Assembly (NCBI GenBank): GCA_042408925.1 | Contig: JBHOQO010000031.1 | Location: 1-32,905, forward strand | Direction: 5' to 3' | Source: BPIH01 sp042408925 | GTDB taxonomy: Bacteria; Chloroflexota; Limnocylindria; Limnocylindrales; CSP1-4 | DNA: 32,905 nt | Part shown: positions 1 through 7,968 of the stretch, in pieces | Layout of the letters: each line of letters opens with the position of its first letter | Position numbering within the stretch: position 1 is the first letter of the stretch | Position numbers and translations under genes: made by a program | Notes under the pieces: model-generated | Told to the model about the DNA's origin: nothing | The model's input: only the letters and a program-made list of their open reading frames with translations | Database searches by the model: none

Positions 1-121
1 CGAACCAATACGCGGCGAGGAGACCGAACCGGCCGATGGTCGGGGCGGCGGCGTCCCAGTGGGGACGGGACCCGGGCCGGACGGCGCCCGGGCCGGGCCC
101 GAGGGATGGTTCCTGGGTCAT
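1..121 (-). CDS. N-terminal fragment of a membrane protein, probably an MFS transporter
   Basis: An ATG on the minus strand at 121-119 opens a frame that runs off the left edge, giving only about 40 residues. It begins MTQEPSLGPG, continues through a Gly/Pro-rich cytoplasmic lead, and ends in a segment reading GRFGLLAAYWF that looks like the start of a first transmembrane helix. In the major facilitator family a short polar N-terminus followed by such a helix is common, and Chloroflexota MFS proteins often begin this way, but the identification rests on very little sequence. A GAGG-type ribosome binding site lies about nine bases upstream. The 110 bases between this start and the next gene (122-231) hold no other gene. 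Confidence 0.4.
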   Translation of the reverse strand, partial: MTQEPSLGPGPGAVRPGSRPHWDAAAPTIGRFGLLAAYWF

Positions 122-231
122 GGTCGGCAGCCTCGATGGACCCGCATCGGGGGACCATTGTGCCGCCTCAGCGACCGCTGAAGACGAGCGCTAGGCTCCG
201 TCTCGGACGACCCGCGGCAGCATCCTACCGA

Positions 232-1221
232 TCAGGGACAAGGCAGCCGGCCGGGCTGGACCACGACGACCGGCTCCTCGATGACCGCCTCGGCCGACAT
301 CCAGAGCACGCTGTACGCGATTCGGATCTCCGGCGCCACGATCTGGAGCATCGTGTCGAGGTCCTCGCGGCGGAGACCCGGACCGTAGGCGCACACCGAG
401 GCGCGGCCGAGCAGGACGATCTCCCGGACCTCGCCGGGCGGGATCTCGAACGGCTCGAAGGGTGCGGCGTCCTGCCAGCCGAGCATGCTCCCCGGCGGCG
501 CATCGAGAACGACGCCGACACCGGTCCATTTCGGGATCGCGACAAGACCGCGGTTGCGCTCGACGACCCCGAGGATGCGCACCGGAAGCGGGCCCGGGTT
601 CGCGAGGAGAAGGCCGAGGCCGAACCGGTCGCCCGGCGCCGCAGTCACATAGAGGGCAGTGGGTCCCCGGGTCCCGGGCGCCGGGTCGGCCCGGAGGTCC
701 AGCCCTTCTTGCGGCCCATAGCCGCTGACGCGGACGGGCGGAAGGTTCGCCATGAGGAAGCCGAGGCCGACGAGGCCGACGGCGGCGAGGCCGACGGCGG
801 CGAGGACGGCCGCAGGAACGTGCCGGCGCCGGGCGACCGCGAGGAGGGCGACGGCGACCCCGCACCCGGTGATGACCGGAACGAACGGGAGGAGCGGCGG
901 GACGTCGTCGAGGACACCGGTCCCCTCGATCGCGTCGGGGCCCCGCGGGGTCGAGATCGGGGCTTGCCCGGTCGACGGCGCCGGCGCCGACCGGAGGGAC
1001 AGCAGGGCCACGATCACGAGGAGGCCGGCCACGATCGAGGCCGCCGCCGCAACCGGACGATGGAGGCGGGCCCAGGGGCGGATGACCGGACCGACTCGAT
1101 CCGGGATCGCCGCAACGCGGAGACGGAGCGGGAGCGGCGGCGGGGCGAGGGCAAGTTCGCCGAGAACGTCTCGAAGGTCCGCCTCGAGCCGCTCCAGCCC
1201 GTCGTCCGGTCGCCCGCTCAT
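232..1221 (-). CDS. Multi-pass membrane protein coupled to an ECF sigma factor; possible anti-sigma factor
   Basis: This 329-residue protein starts at an ATG (1221) that overlaps the sigma-factor stop as ATGA, so the two are translationally coupled. The N-terminal 50 residues are charged and helical, including DDGLERLEADLRDVL. Hydrophobic segments follow at about 56-76, 109-130 and 136-158. Residues 165-329 form a hydrophilic, probably beta-rich domain outside the membrane. A gene placed directly after an ECF sigma factor, with a cytoplasmic helix and membrane helices, is typically its anti-sigma factor. I see no HxxxCxxC zinc anti-sigma motif, so that role is inferred from position and topology only. 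An alternative in-frame start 26 codons upstream would lie inside the sigma gene and is less likely. Confidence 0.6.
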   Translation of the reverse strand: MSGRPDDGLERLEADLRDVLGELALAPPPLPLRLRVAAIPDRVGPVIRPWARLHRPVAAAASIVAGLLVIVALLSLRSAPAPSTGQAPISTPRGPDAIEGTGVLDDVPPLLPFVPVITGCGVAVALLAVARRRHVPAAVLAAVGLAAVGLVGLGFLMANLPPVRVSGYGPQEGLDLRADPAPGTRGPTALYVTAAPGDRFGLGLLLANPGPLPVRILGVVERNRGLVAIPKWTGVGVVLDAPPGSMLGWQDAAPFEPFEIPPGEVREIVLLGRASVCAYGPGLRREDLDTMLQIVAPEIRIAYSVLWMSAEAVIEEPVVVVQPGRLPCP

Positions 1222-1784
1222 CGGTTCATGTCCCCGAGCGCGTCGCGGAGGCGTCGGAGCGCGCGATGCAGTCGCGACTTCACGGTCCCTTCGGCGCAAC
1301 CGATCAGCGGGGCGATCGCGGGAACCGTCAGGTCCGCACCGTAGCGAAGGGCGATGACGATGCGCTCATCCGGATCCAGGCGCTCGAGGCCGCGCGCAAT
1401 CCGGTCGCGACGCTCGGCGATCTCGGCGACGTCGGGCTCGACCCGCGGTGCGCCGGTCGCACCGTCTCCTTCGAGCCGACGGCGACGGCGACGCGAGCGG
1501 AGGCGATCCTTACAGACGTTGATGAGGATCCGCCCGAACCAGGCCTCGAAGCGGGCGTGATCTCGAAGCTCCCCCCATCGGTGCCAGGCCAGGAGCGCCG
1601 CGTCGTGGGTCGCGTCTTCGGCCTCGACCCGATCCTGCAGGATCACCGCGGCGAGCCGATAGGCTCGGTCGAGTCCGCCGTCGACGAGGCGCGCGAAGGC
1701 TGCGGCCCGGGCCTCGACGAGCGCGTCGCCGAGGGTCGCGGGAGGCCCGGCGTCGGTTCGGTCGACCACGAGGCTGCCCAGCAT
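1218..1784 (-). CDS. RNA polymerase ECF-type sigma factor
   Basis: This is a 188-residue sigma-70 family protein with only regions 2 and 4, as in ECF factors. Region 2 spans about 30-100 and includes VEAEDATHDAALLAW and the following W/R-rich helix that contacts the -10 element. An Arg-rich linker (RSRRRRRR) follows. Region 4 at about 125-183 ends in the helix-turn-helix LTVPAIAPLIGCAEGTVKSR, which would read the -35 element. The ATG at 1784 is preceded by GGGAG. Its stop overlaps the start of the membrane protein downstream, so the pair probably responds to an envelope signal. A GAAC-N17-CGTC element upstream suggests that it drives its own transcription. Confidence 0.9.
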   Translation of the reverse strand: MLGSLVVDRTDAGPPATLGDALVEARAAAFARLVDGGLDRAYRLAAVILQDRVEAEDATHDAALLAWHRWGELRDHARFEAWFGRILINVCKDRLRSRRRRRRLEGDGATGAPRVEPDVAEIAERRDRIARGLERLDPDERIVIALRYGADLTVPAIAPLIGCAEGTVKSRLHRALRRLRDALGDMNR

Positions 1785-1806
1785 AGCAACGGCTCCCTTC
1801 GTCGAA

Positions 1807-1834
1807 TACGACGACGTGGCAGGCCAAACCGTTC
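1807..1834 (-). promoter_or_regulatory. Candidate ECF-type (autoregulatory) promoter
   Basis: On the minus strand, GAAC (1834-1831) is followed after 17 bases by CGTC (1813-1810) and then GTA. GAAC at -35 and CGTC at -10 with 16-17 bp spacing is the known pattern of many ECF promoters. It lies just upstream of the ECF sigma gene, leaving a short leader with a GGGAG ribosome binding site. Autoregulation is inferred. Confidence 0.4.
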
Positions 1835-1871
1835 GCGCGCACCGGCAAGGAGGAGGCAGCCACCGGGATGC

Positions 1872-1948
1872 TGGTCGGGGAGGCGGGATTCGAACCCGCG
1901 ATCTCGTGCTCCCAAAGCACGTGCGTTAGCCAGCTACGCCACTCCCCG
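1872..1948 (-). tRNA. tRNA-Pro (anticodon TGG)
   Basis: The minus strand folds as a complete 77-base tRNA. The acceptor stem CGGGGAG pairs with CTCCCCG, and T8 and G9 follow. The D arm is GCG/CGC, the anticodon stem CGTGC/GCACG encloses loop TTTGGGA, and the T arm is GCGGG-TTCGAAT-CCCGC. The discriminator A and an encoded CCA complete it. The anticodon TGG reads proline CCA and probably CCG codons. All stems are perfect, so the gene should be functional. Confidence 0.96.
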
Positions 1949-1965
1949 ACGGGCGTCCGGGCGAC

Positions 1966-1971
1966 ATGATA
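1966..1971 (-). promoter_or_regulatory. Candidate -10 box for tRNA-Pro
   Basis: TATCAT on the minus strand, 18 bases before the mature 5' end of the tRNA, is a good match to TATAAT. No clear TTGACA-like -35 is visible at the usual distance. The intergenic gap between rdgB and the tRNA is only 43 bases. Confidence 0.4.
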
Positions 1972-1991
1972 CGGCGGGCCGGCCGGCCCGA

Positions 1992-2693
1992 TCAGAAGCC
2001 GAGGCGGACGAGCTTCGGGGCGAGGCGACGGGCGGCCCGACCGCGGTGCGAGATCCGGTGCTTCTCCTCGGCCGTGTACTCGCCGAAGGTCCGGCCGCCG
2101 GGCGGTTCGGGGGCCGGCTCGAAGATCGGGTCGTAGCCGAAGCCGCCGGTCCCGCGGGGAGCGAACGCGATCCGGCCGCGGCACGTCCCCCGTCCCTCGG
2201 CGACGATCGGGATGCCGCCCCGCGGACCGGCCCGGTCGGGGGCCGCGACCGAGAGGACGCAGACGTAGCGAGCGCCACGGCGCTCGGGCGGGAGATCGCC
2301 CAGGACCTTGAGGAGCTTGGCGTTGTTCTCGGCGTCGGTCGCCTGTTCGCCGGCGAAGCGCCGGGTCCGGACGCCGGGCGCCCCGCCGAGGGCTTCGACC
2401 TCGAGACCCGAGTCGTCGGCGAGGGTCGGCAGCCCGGTCAGGCGGGCGTAGGCGCGGGCCTTCGCCCGAGCGTTCGCCTCGAAGCTTCGGCCCTCCTCGG
2501 GGACGTCGAGCTCGGGCGGGACGCCGGCCTCGTCGAGGGAGAGGAGGACGGCGCGGGGCAGGGCGAGGAGCTCGGCGAGCTCGCGGAGCTTGTGGGCGGA
2601 GCGGGTCGCCACGACGAGGCGGGGCCGGTCGTCGCCTCGGAGGCGGGCGCCCGCGTGCTCCACCCCGCGGGGCCCCGCCGCGCGGGCACTCAC
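1992..2693 (-). CDS. rdgB: Non-canonical purine NTP pyrophosphatase (RdgB/HAM1, XTP/dITP diphosphatase)
   Basis: The enzyme hydrolyses dITP, dXTP and ITP to monophosphates, keeping deaminated purines out of DNA and RNA. The 233-residue frame has the family landmarks in order: substrate-loop VVATRSAHKLREL (27-39), the metal-binding acidic motif ADDSGLEVEA (92-101), GGFGYDPIF (183-191) and the C-terminal SHRG (215-218). The usual Asn of the ATxNxxK loop is Ser here. I chose the GTG at 2693 because it overlaps the RNase PH stop as GTGA, the same coupling used throughout this locus; a GTG ten codons further in is possible. It is the last gene of the foldase-mazG-rph-rdgB operon. Confidence 0.92.
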   Translation of the reverse strand: MSARAAGPRGVEHAGARLRGDDRPRLVVATRSAHKLRELAELLALPRAVLLSLDEAGVPPELDVPEEGRSFEANARAKARAYARLTGLPTLADDSGLEVEALGGAPGVRTRRFAGEQATDAENNAKLLKVLGDLPPERRGARYVCVLSVAAPDRAGPRGGIPIVAEGRGTCRGRIAFAPRGTGGFGYDPIFEPAPEPPGGRTFGEYTAEEKHRISHRGRAARRLAPKLVRLGF

Positions 2694-3427
2694 CGCCGGA
2701 GCGTCGCCAGGGCCTCCGCCTGGGCGGTGAAGAGGCGCGCGAGGCCGACGTTCGCGAGATCGAGGAGGCGGTCGACGGCCGCCCGATCGAAGGGCTTCCT
2801 CTCGGCCGTCCCCTGGAGCTCGACGTACGTCCCGGCGTCGGTGCCGACGACGTTGAAGTCGACCTCGGCCCGCGAATCTTCGGCGTAGTCGAGGTCGAGG
2901 ACGAAGGTCCCGTCCACGATCCCGACGCTCACCGCCGCGACCTTGCCGAGGAGGAGGCGCTCCATCCCGTACGTGATGAGCGCTGCGGCGAGGGCGACGT
3001 AGCCGCCGGTGATCGAGGCCGTCCGGGTTCCCCCGTCGGCCTGGATGACGTCGCAGTCGACGGTGATCGTCCGCTCGCCGAGGCGGGCGAGGTCGACGAC
3101 GCCGCGGAGCGAGCGGCCGATGAGCCGCTGGATCTCGTGGGTCCGGCCGCCGATCCGGCCCTTCACCGACTCGCGCTGCGTCCGCTCGGCCGTCGAGCGG
3201 GGGAGCATCGCGTATTCGGCCGTGACCCAGCCGGTTCCGGTCCCGCGCAGGTGGGGCGGGATCTTGTCCTCGATGGTCGCGGCGCAGAGGACCTCGGTGT
3301 CGCCGAGGCGGATCTGGCACGACCCCTCGGCCCACTTCTGGACCCCGAGGGTGAAGCTGACCGGGCGGAGCTCGTCCGGTGCCCGGCCGTTCGCCCGGAC
3401 GAGGGGCGGCCGGTTCGCGATCGTCAT
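2690..3427 (-). CDS. rph: Ribonuclease PH
   Basis: A phosphorolytic 3'-5' exoribonuclease that trims tRNA 3' ends. The 245-residue length is normal for the family. Visible motifs are RANGR near the N-terminus, AMLPRST (73-79), GGRTHEIQRLIGRSLR (93-108) and the phosphate-binding GGTRTASITGGY (132-143). The ATG at 3427 overlaps the mazG stop as ATGA and has a strong GGAGG ribosome binding site. The pairing of rph with rdgB is common in bacteria, and here mazG precedes them. Confidence 0.95.
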   Translation of the reverse strand: MTIANRPPLVRANGRAPDELRPVSFTLGVQKWAEGSCQIRLGDTEVLCAATIEDKIPPHLRGTGTGWVTAEYAMLPRSTAERTQRESVKGRIGGRTHEIQRLIGRSLRGVVDLARLGERTITVDCDVIQADGGTRTASITGGYVALAAALITYGMERLLLGKVAAVSVGIVDGTFVLDLDYAEDSRAEVDFNVVGTDAGTYVELQGTAERKPFDRAAVDRLLDLANVGLARLFTAQAEALATLRR

Positions 3428-4650
3428 CGGTGTTCCTCCACGAGGGCTTTCGCGGCGTCCCAGAGGGCGTCGAGCTCGGCAAACGAGAGGTCCCGGAGGG
3501 CGACGCCGCGCTCGGCCGCCAACCGCTCGACGGCAGCAAAGCGGCGTCGGAACTTCTCGTTCGCCGCCCGGAGCGCGGCCTCGGCCTCGACGCCGTGGTG
3601 GCGGGCCAGGTTGACGAGAACCATGAGGAGGTCGCCGACCTCTTCTTCGCGCTCGGCCGGCGAACCGGCCGCGGCGAGCTCGGCGAGCTCCTCGGCGATC
3701 TTGTCCAGGATGCCGTCGATGGACGGCCAATCGTAGCCGAGGGCGGCCGCCCGCTCCTGCATCTCCTGGCTCGCGGCGAGGGCCGGCATCGTCGGGCCGA
3801 TCCCGTCGAGGGCCGAGCGAGGCCGAGGGCCCGGCTCCGGGGCGGGGTCGCTCTGGGCCGCGGGCTCGACGGCAACCCGCTCGGCGTCGGCCGCCCGCTC
3901 GGCGTCGGCCGCCCGCTCGGCCGCCTTGATCCGCTCCCACTGGCGGTTCACGTCGGATGCCGTTCGGACGACGGCGTCGCCGAAGACGGGGGGGTGGCGG
4001 CGAACGATCTTCGTCCCGATCGCCGCGGCGACGTCGGCGAGATCGAAGACCTCGGCCTCGGCGGCGAGCTGGGCGTGGAGGACGATCTGGAGGAGGAGAT
4101 CGCCGAGCTCCTCGGCGAGGGCCGGGGTCGCGCCGGCGGCGAGGGCGTCGTAGACCTCGTACGCCTCTTCGAGGAGGTGCTTTCGGAGCGAGGCGTGCGT
4201 CTGCTCGCGGTCCCACGGGCAACCGTCGGGGGCCCGGAGGCGGGCGGCGATCGCCGGCATCGCCCAGAACGAGGCCGGGACCGCCTCGGGAGCGGCCGGC
4301 GGGAGATAGCAGGGCCCGCCGGCATCAGCCTCGCCGAGGGCCCCGATCGTCGTCGCCTCGGGGCGGCCGAGGCGGCCGACGAGGTGATCGGCCGGATAGA
4401 GCCGCCGCAGCACGGCGAGGGCGTCGTCGCCGGGCCGGGCGTGGCGTCCGGGCACCGGGGCCAGGCTCGGCGCCGGTGTCGCCGCCGCCACGATGCCGGC
4501 CGCACGGAGCATCGCCCGGGGGACGACGATCGCCGGCCGCGTCGGCTCGAGGGGATACGAGACGAGCGCCTCCCAGGCGACGACCTGGAGACCGCCGCTC
4601 GGGTCGAGCCCCCAGCGGAGCCTCGCCTCGGCGACGAGCGCGTCGAGCAC
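3424..4650 (-). CDS. mazG: MazG-type nucleoside triphosphate pyrophosphohydrolase with a shortened N-terminal methylase-like region
   Basis: MazG removes pyrophosphate from (d)NTPs and sanitises the pool. Two MazG domains are visible. The first, at about 142-205, carries DGCPWDREQTH, LLEEAYEV and EELGDLLLQIVLHA. The second, at about 305-385, carries YDWPSIDGILDKIAEELAEL, EEEVGDLLMVLVNLAR and the ANEKFRRRF tail. Residues 1-130 resemble only the C-terminal half of the tetrapyrrole-methylase-like domain that precedes MazG in Chloroflexota and Firmicutes (GLDPSGGLQVV, LAVLRRLYPADHLV); the SAM-binding half is absent. The start is uncertain. I chose GTG at 4650, nine bases after GGCGAGG; TTG at 4659 adds three residues. 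An 18-base tandem repeat encodes AERAAD between the domains. Confidence 0.9.
   Translation of the reverse strand: MLDALVAEARLRWGLDPSGGLQVVAWEALVSYPLEPTRPAIVVPRAMLRAAGIVAAATPAPSLAPVPGRHARPGDDALAVLRRLYPADHLVGRLGRPEATTIGALGEADAGGPCYLPPAAPEAVPASFWAMPAIAARLRAPDGCPWDREQTHASLRKHLLEEAYEVYDALAAGATPALAEELGDLLLQIVLHAQLAAEAEVFDLADVAAAIGTKIVRRHPPVFGDAVVRTASDVNRQWERIKAAERAADAERAADAERVAVEPAAQSDPAPEPGPRPRSALDGIGPTMPALAASQEMQERAAALGYDWPSIDGILDKIAEELAELAAAGSPAEREEEVGDLLMVLVNLARHHGVEAEAALRAANEKFRRRFAAVERLAAERGVALRDLSFAELDALWDAAKALVEEHR
3878..3913. repeat. Two tandem 18-bp repeats within mazG
   Basis: The unit ccgctcggcgtcggccgc occurs twice head to tail, followed by a partial third copy to 3925. It keeps the frame and adds AERAAD repeats to the Ala/Glu linker between the two MazG domains. 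It is a simple in-frame slippage expansion. Confidence 0.8.
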
Positions 4651-4665
4651 GCCGATCAACCTCGC

Positions 4666-6411
4666 CTACGACGACGGCAGGTTCGCCAGGCCCGAGCGAT
4701 CGATGGTCGCCTGGTCCTTCTCGGCCGTGTACCAGTTCGTGAAGGCGTTCGCTCTCAGCGTCCGGGCCTGCTCGGGGTCCGGCGTCCGGGTCTGCTCCTC
4801 CCAGACCTTGAAGATGTAGAAGCCGTCGCCCGAGACGTCGACGACGTCCGACACGCCGCTGACCGGCGTCCCGAAGATCGCGTCCTCGAGCTGCTTTGCG
4901 AGCTGGTAGTGGGCGATCCAGCCGATCTCGCCGCCGTTGGCGGCCTCGGGACCCTCGGAGACGTCCTTGGCGATCGTCGCGAAATCCTCTCCCCGGAGCG
5001 TCCGCAGCTTGGCGTCCTCGGCCCGGGACTGGGCGTTGCCGCGGCGGTCGATGAACTGGATGACGTGCCAGCCGTACTGGCTCTTCACCGGCTCGAGGAG
5101 CTGGCCGGGTTTGAGGCCCGGAGCGAAGATGGCATCGCCGAAGTTCCGGTCCACGTCGCCCTGGGTGTAGTACGGAAGCTCGCCGCCCGATGATGCGGAC
5201 CCGGTATCGTCGCTCTCCCGCTTCGCGGTCGCGATGAACTCCGCCTCGAGTTTTGCCGGGTCGTTTTCGAGGGCCTTGAGGCGTTCGTACGTCGCCCGCG
5301 CCTGGGCTTCCGCGGCCGCCCAGGCCGGGTCGTTCGGATCGAGGGACGCCGCCCCCTGGGGATCGTCCTTCGGCGCGTAGAGGATGTGGCGGACCTTGAC
5401 CTCGTCGCCGCCGCCGGTGTGCTGGGTCGCCGCGATGTAGATCTCGCTGACCCGACGCATGACCGACGGCGCGTCGACGACCTGGGCGAGGAGCGCATCC
5501 TCGAGCTTCTGGCGGATGACGTCGGCCCGGACGACCTTCCGATAGGCGTCGAGGCCGATCCCCTCGTTTTGGATCTGCTGCTGGAACGTCGTGTCGACCT
5601 CGGCCGGGGCGATCTCGGTGACCTTGCCGATCCGGAACGTCCCGTCGGCCCCCTCGACGACGTCGGTCACCCCGTTCGGGGCAAGGGCGAAGACGGCGTC
5701 GACGAAGGCCTGGTCGAGGCCGCCTTCCTTCTGGATCCAGCCGAGATCGCCGCCCTTGGCGGCCGAGGCGTCGGTGGAGACGGTCCGGGCCACGTCTTCG
5801 AAGGCCTTGCCGGCCCGGATGTCGGCAAGGGCGGCCTCGGCCTTGGCCCGAGCGGCGGCTCGCTGGGCGTCCGTCGGTTTCGTCGCCCCGGGGTCGACCT
5901 CCGGTGCGACGGCGATGAGGAACGTGTGGCGCTCCTCGGGCCGGGTCGCCTCCTTGAGGAGCTGGGCGTCGATCTCGGCGTCGGTGACCGTGATCCCCTC
6001 GCGCTCGGCCAGCTGGGCCTGGAGGGTGGCGTCGATGAGGCGCTCGTACGCCACGCTCGAGAGCTGCTGGCGCTGCTGCTGGAGGAGGGCGATGAGCTGA
6101 TCGCGCTCGGCCTCCGACAAGCGCCCGGCCTGGGCGGCGTCCCGGATCCGGCGCTCCGTGTAGTCCGAACGCCAGCGCTCGACGGCGAGGCGGGCCCGAT
6201 AGTCGTCGCGGGTGATCGACACCCCGTTGACCCGGGCGACCTCGCCGAAGTGATCGTCGCGCCAGCTGGCGAACGCGGCCCCGACGAGGATGAGGACGGC
6301 AACGGCGATGACGGCGCCGAAGCCGAGGTTCAGATAGAGGCTCCGTCGCTCGTCGCTCCGCCAGGCGGGCCGCTGGGAGCGCTTCACGACGGGCTTCGCG
6401 CGGAAGGTCAT
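4666..6411 (-). CDS. Membrane-anchored parvulin-type peptidyl-prolyl isomerase (PrsA/SurA-like foldase)
   Basis: A 581-residue protein predicted to help exported proteins fold outside the membrane. A basic N-terminus precedes one transmembrane helix at about 28-49. There is no lipobox Cys, so it should stay anchored by this helix. A SurA-like helical region (55-150) begins with VARVNGVSITRDDY. Three rotamase-like blocks follow: about 160-265 (GGDLGWIQKEG), 338-455 (VKVRHILYA, GGELPYY, SQYGWHVIQF) and a partial third at about 475-537 (GGEIGWIAHYQLAK). The middle block is the most parvulin-like. It heads the operon with mazG 15 bases downstream. A TAGGAT -10-like box lies at 6528-6523, and GGAGG lies upstream at a long spacing of about 14 bases. 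Confidence 0.88.
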   Translation of the reverse strand: MTFRAKPVVKRSQRPAWRSDERRSLYLNLGFGAVIAVAVLILVGAAFASWRDDHFGEVARVNGVSITRDDYRARLAVERWRSDYTERRIRDAAQAGRLSEAERDQLIALLQQQRQQLSSVAYERLIDATLQAQLAEREGITVTDAEIDAQLLKEATRPEERHTFLIAVAPEVDPGATKPTDAQRAAARAKAEAALADIRAGKAFEDVARTVSTDASAAKGGDLGWIQKEGGLDQAFVDAVFALAPNGVTDVVEGADGTFRIGKVTEIAPAEVDTTFQQQIQNEGIGLDAYRKVVRADVIRQKLEDALLAQVVDAPSVMRRVSEIYIAATQHTGGGDEVKVRHILYAPKDDPQGAASLDPNDPAWAAAEAQARATYERLKALENDPAKLEAEFIATAKRESDDTGSASSGGELPYYTQGDVDRNFGDAIFAPGLKPGQLLEPVKSQYGWHVIQFIDRRGNAQSRAEDAKLRTLRGEDFATIAKDVSEGPEAANGGEIGWIAHYQLAKQLEDAIFGTPVSGVSDVVDVSGDGFYIFKVWEEQTRTPDPEQARTLRANAFTNWYTAEKDQATIDRSGLANLPSS

Positions 6412-6458
6412 CGGGGGTGCGTCGCCTCCGAGGTGGGGTCGTGGTCGTGGTCGTCCGG

Positions 6459-6474
6459 TCGGCCGACAGGCCGA
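6459..6474 (-). terminator. Small hairpin between the dehydrogenase and foldase genes
   Basis: TCGGCC and GGCCGA form a perfect 6-bp stem with a 4-base loop in the 114-base gap 6412-6525. No T-run follows, so it could be a weak or Rho-assisted terminator, or part of the foldase leader. A GTCGTG-type triplicated run lies next to it (about 6438-6454). Confidence 0.3.
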
Positions 6475-6525
6475 ACGCAGGGTCCGAGACGCCGGGCGCG
6501 GCCGGATCGCAGGTCGGCGGACATC

Positions 6526-7968
6526 CTAGCGTATCGGCCGTCCCGGTCCGTCCGAGGTCGCGGCGGGGGCGGGGGCCGCGGTCCCCGGGATCGCCTCGGC
6601 CGGGGCCCGGGCGGCATCGGGTTCCGCCCAGCCGGCGCCGAGCCGCAGGACCTGGCCGGCCCGCCGGACCCGACCCCGGGAGCTGTTCGCCGTGTCGACG
6701 ACGAGCGGCGCCCGCTCGTAGACGAGGTCCCAGTCGATGGCCGCGTGGGGGGTAACGACGACGAGGCAGTCGGAGCGATCGACGAGCCCCTCGAGGTCGA
6801 CGCTCGCCCGCCAGACGCCGGCAGCGTCCCGGAAGCGGGGCACGTGGGGGTCGTGGTACTCGACGACGGCACCCCGCTCGGCGAGAAGGGCGATGATCGC
6901 CTCGGCCGGGGAGTTCCGGGGATCGCGGACGTTCGGCTTGAAGGCGACCCCGAGAACCCCTACCGACGCCCCCTTGAGTGGCCGGCCGACGGCGTTCAGC
7001 GCCTCGCCGACGAGGGTCACGACGTGGCGCGGCATCGAGAAGTTGATGTCGCCGGCGAGCTCGACGAAGCGGTCGACGAAGTCGAACTCCCGGGCCCGCC
7101 AGGCGAGGTAGTAGGGGTCGACGGGGATGCAGTGGCCGCCGACGCCGGGGCCGGGCGTGAAGCGCATGAAGCCGAAGGGCTTCGTCGCCGCGGCGTCGAT
7201 GACTTCCCAGACGTCGAGCCCCATCCGCTCGCAGAGGAGGGCGAGCTGGTTGACGAGGGCGATGTTGACGTTCCGGAAGACGTTCTCGAGGAGCTTCGCC
7301 ATCTCGGCGGCGTCCGGCGAGGAGAGCTCTCGGACGTCGGCGTTGATCCGCCGGAGGAGCCGGGCCGCCCGGGCGGTCGCCGCCGGATCGAGGCCGCCGA
7401 CGAGGCGCGGGACGGTCCGCGCCGCCGAGGCGGGGTCGCCGGGGTTGACCCGCTCCGGGGCGAAGGCGAGGTCGAAGTCGCGGCCGGCGACGAGGCCGGA
7501 CGCCTCGAGGGTTCGCCGGAGCGGCCCGGCGGTCGTACCCGGGTACGTCGTCGACTGGAGGACGACGAGCTGCCCCGGTCGGAGATCCTGGCGGATCCGT
7601 TCGGCGGCGGCGAGGACCGGGCCGAGATCGGGGTCCTTGGACGCCGTGATCGGGGTCGGGACGCAGATAAAGATGACGTCGACCTCGCCGAGGCGCGCCT
7701 CGTCGGTGTGGGCGATGGCGAGACCGCCGGCGAGGGCGGCCCGGAGCCGCTCGTCGGAGACGTCGTCGATCGGCGAGCGGCCGGCGGCGAGCTCGGCGAC
7801 CCGGTCGGGGTTGGCGTCGACCCCGAGGACGGAGCATCCGGCCTCGACGAAGGCGATGGCGAGGGGCAGGCCGACGTAGCCGAGCCCGACGATGGCGATC
7901 CGGTCGTCACTCGGGGGGTTCGGGCGGTCCGTTGGGGGCTCCGGGCGGTCGGTCGGTCGCTCTGTCAC
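6526..7968 (-). CDS. Nucleotide-sugar 6-dehydrogenase (UDP-GlcNAc/UDP-glucose dehydrogenase family, WbpA-like)
   Basis: Oxidises the C6 alcohol of a UDP-sugar to a carboxylate with two NAD+, giving a UDP-uronic acid. The 480-residue protein has the Rossmann motif AIVGLGYVGLPLA (25-37), FICVPTP (100-106), a Lys/Asn helix EMAKLLENVFRNVNIAL and the catalytic Cys280 in GVGGHCIPVDPYYLAW. The C-terminal UDP-binding domain carries GVAFKPNVRDPRNSP. The HCIPVDPYYLAWRAREF context resembles WbpA-type UDP-GlcNAc dehydrogenases more than UDP-glucose ones, but substrate cannot be settled by eye. The GTG at 7968 overlaps the upstream GT stop as GTGA. The first 20 residues are a Pro/Asp/Arg-rich lead. A second dehydrogenase of a different subtype lies in the long operon at 20671-22134. 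Confidence 0.9.
   Translation of the reverse strand: MTERPTDRPEPPTDRPNPPSDDRIAIVGLGYVGLPLAIAFVEAGCSVLGVDANPDRVAELAAGRSPIDDVSDERLRAALAGGLAIAHTDEARLGEVDVIFICVPTPITASKDPDLGPVLAAAERIRQDLRPGQLVVLQSTTYPGTTAGPLRRTLEASGLVAGRDFDLAFAPERVNPGDPASAARTVPRLVGGLDPAATARAARLLRRINADVRELSSPDAAEMAKLLENVFRNVNIALVNQLALLCERMGLDVWEVIDAAATKPFGFMRFTPGPGVGGHCIPVDPYYLAWRAREFDFVDRFVELAGDINFSMPRHVVTLVGEALNAVGRPLKGASVGVLGVAFKPNVRDPRNSPAEAIIALLAERGAVVEYHDPHVPRFRDAAGVWRASVDLEGLVDRSDCLVVVTPHAAIDWDLVYERAPLVVDTANSSRGRVRRAGQVLRLGAGWAEPDAARAPAEAIPGTAAPAPAATSDGPGRPIR

Noticed and set aside
1872..1948. tRNA-Pro as an integration site for an island
   Set aside because: No duplicated tRNA 3' end, integrase or phage-like gene is present, and both sides hold housekeeping-type genes.
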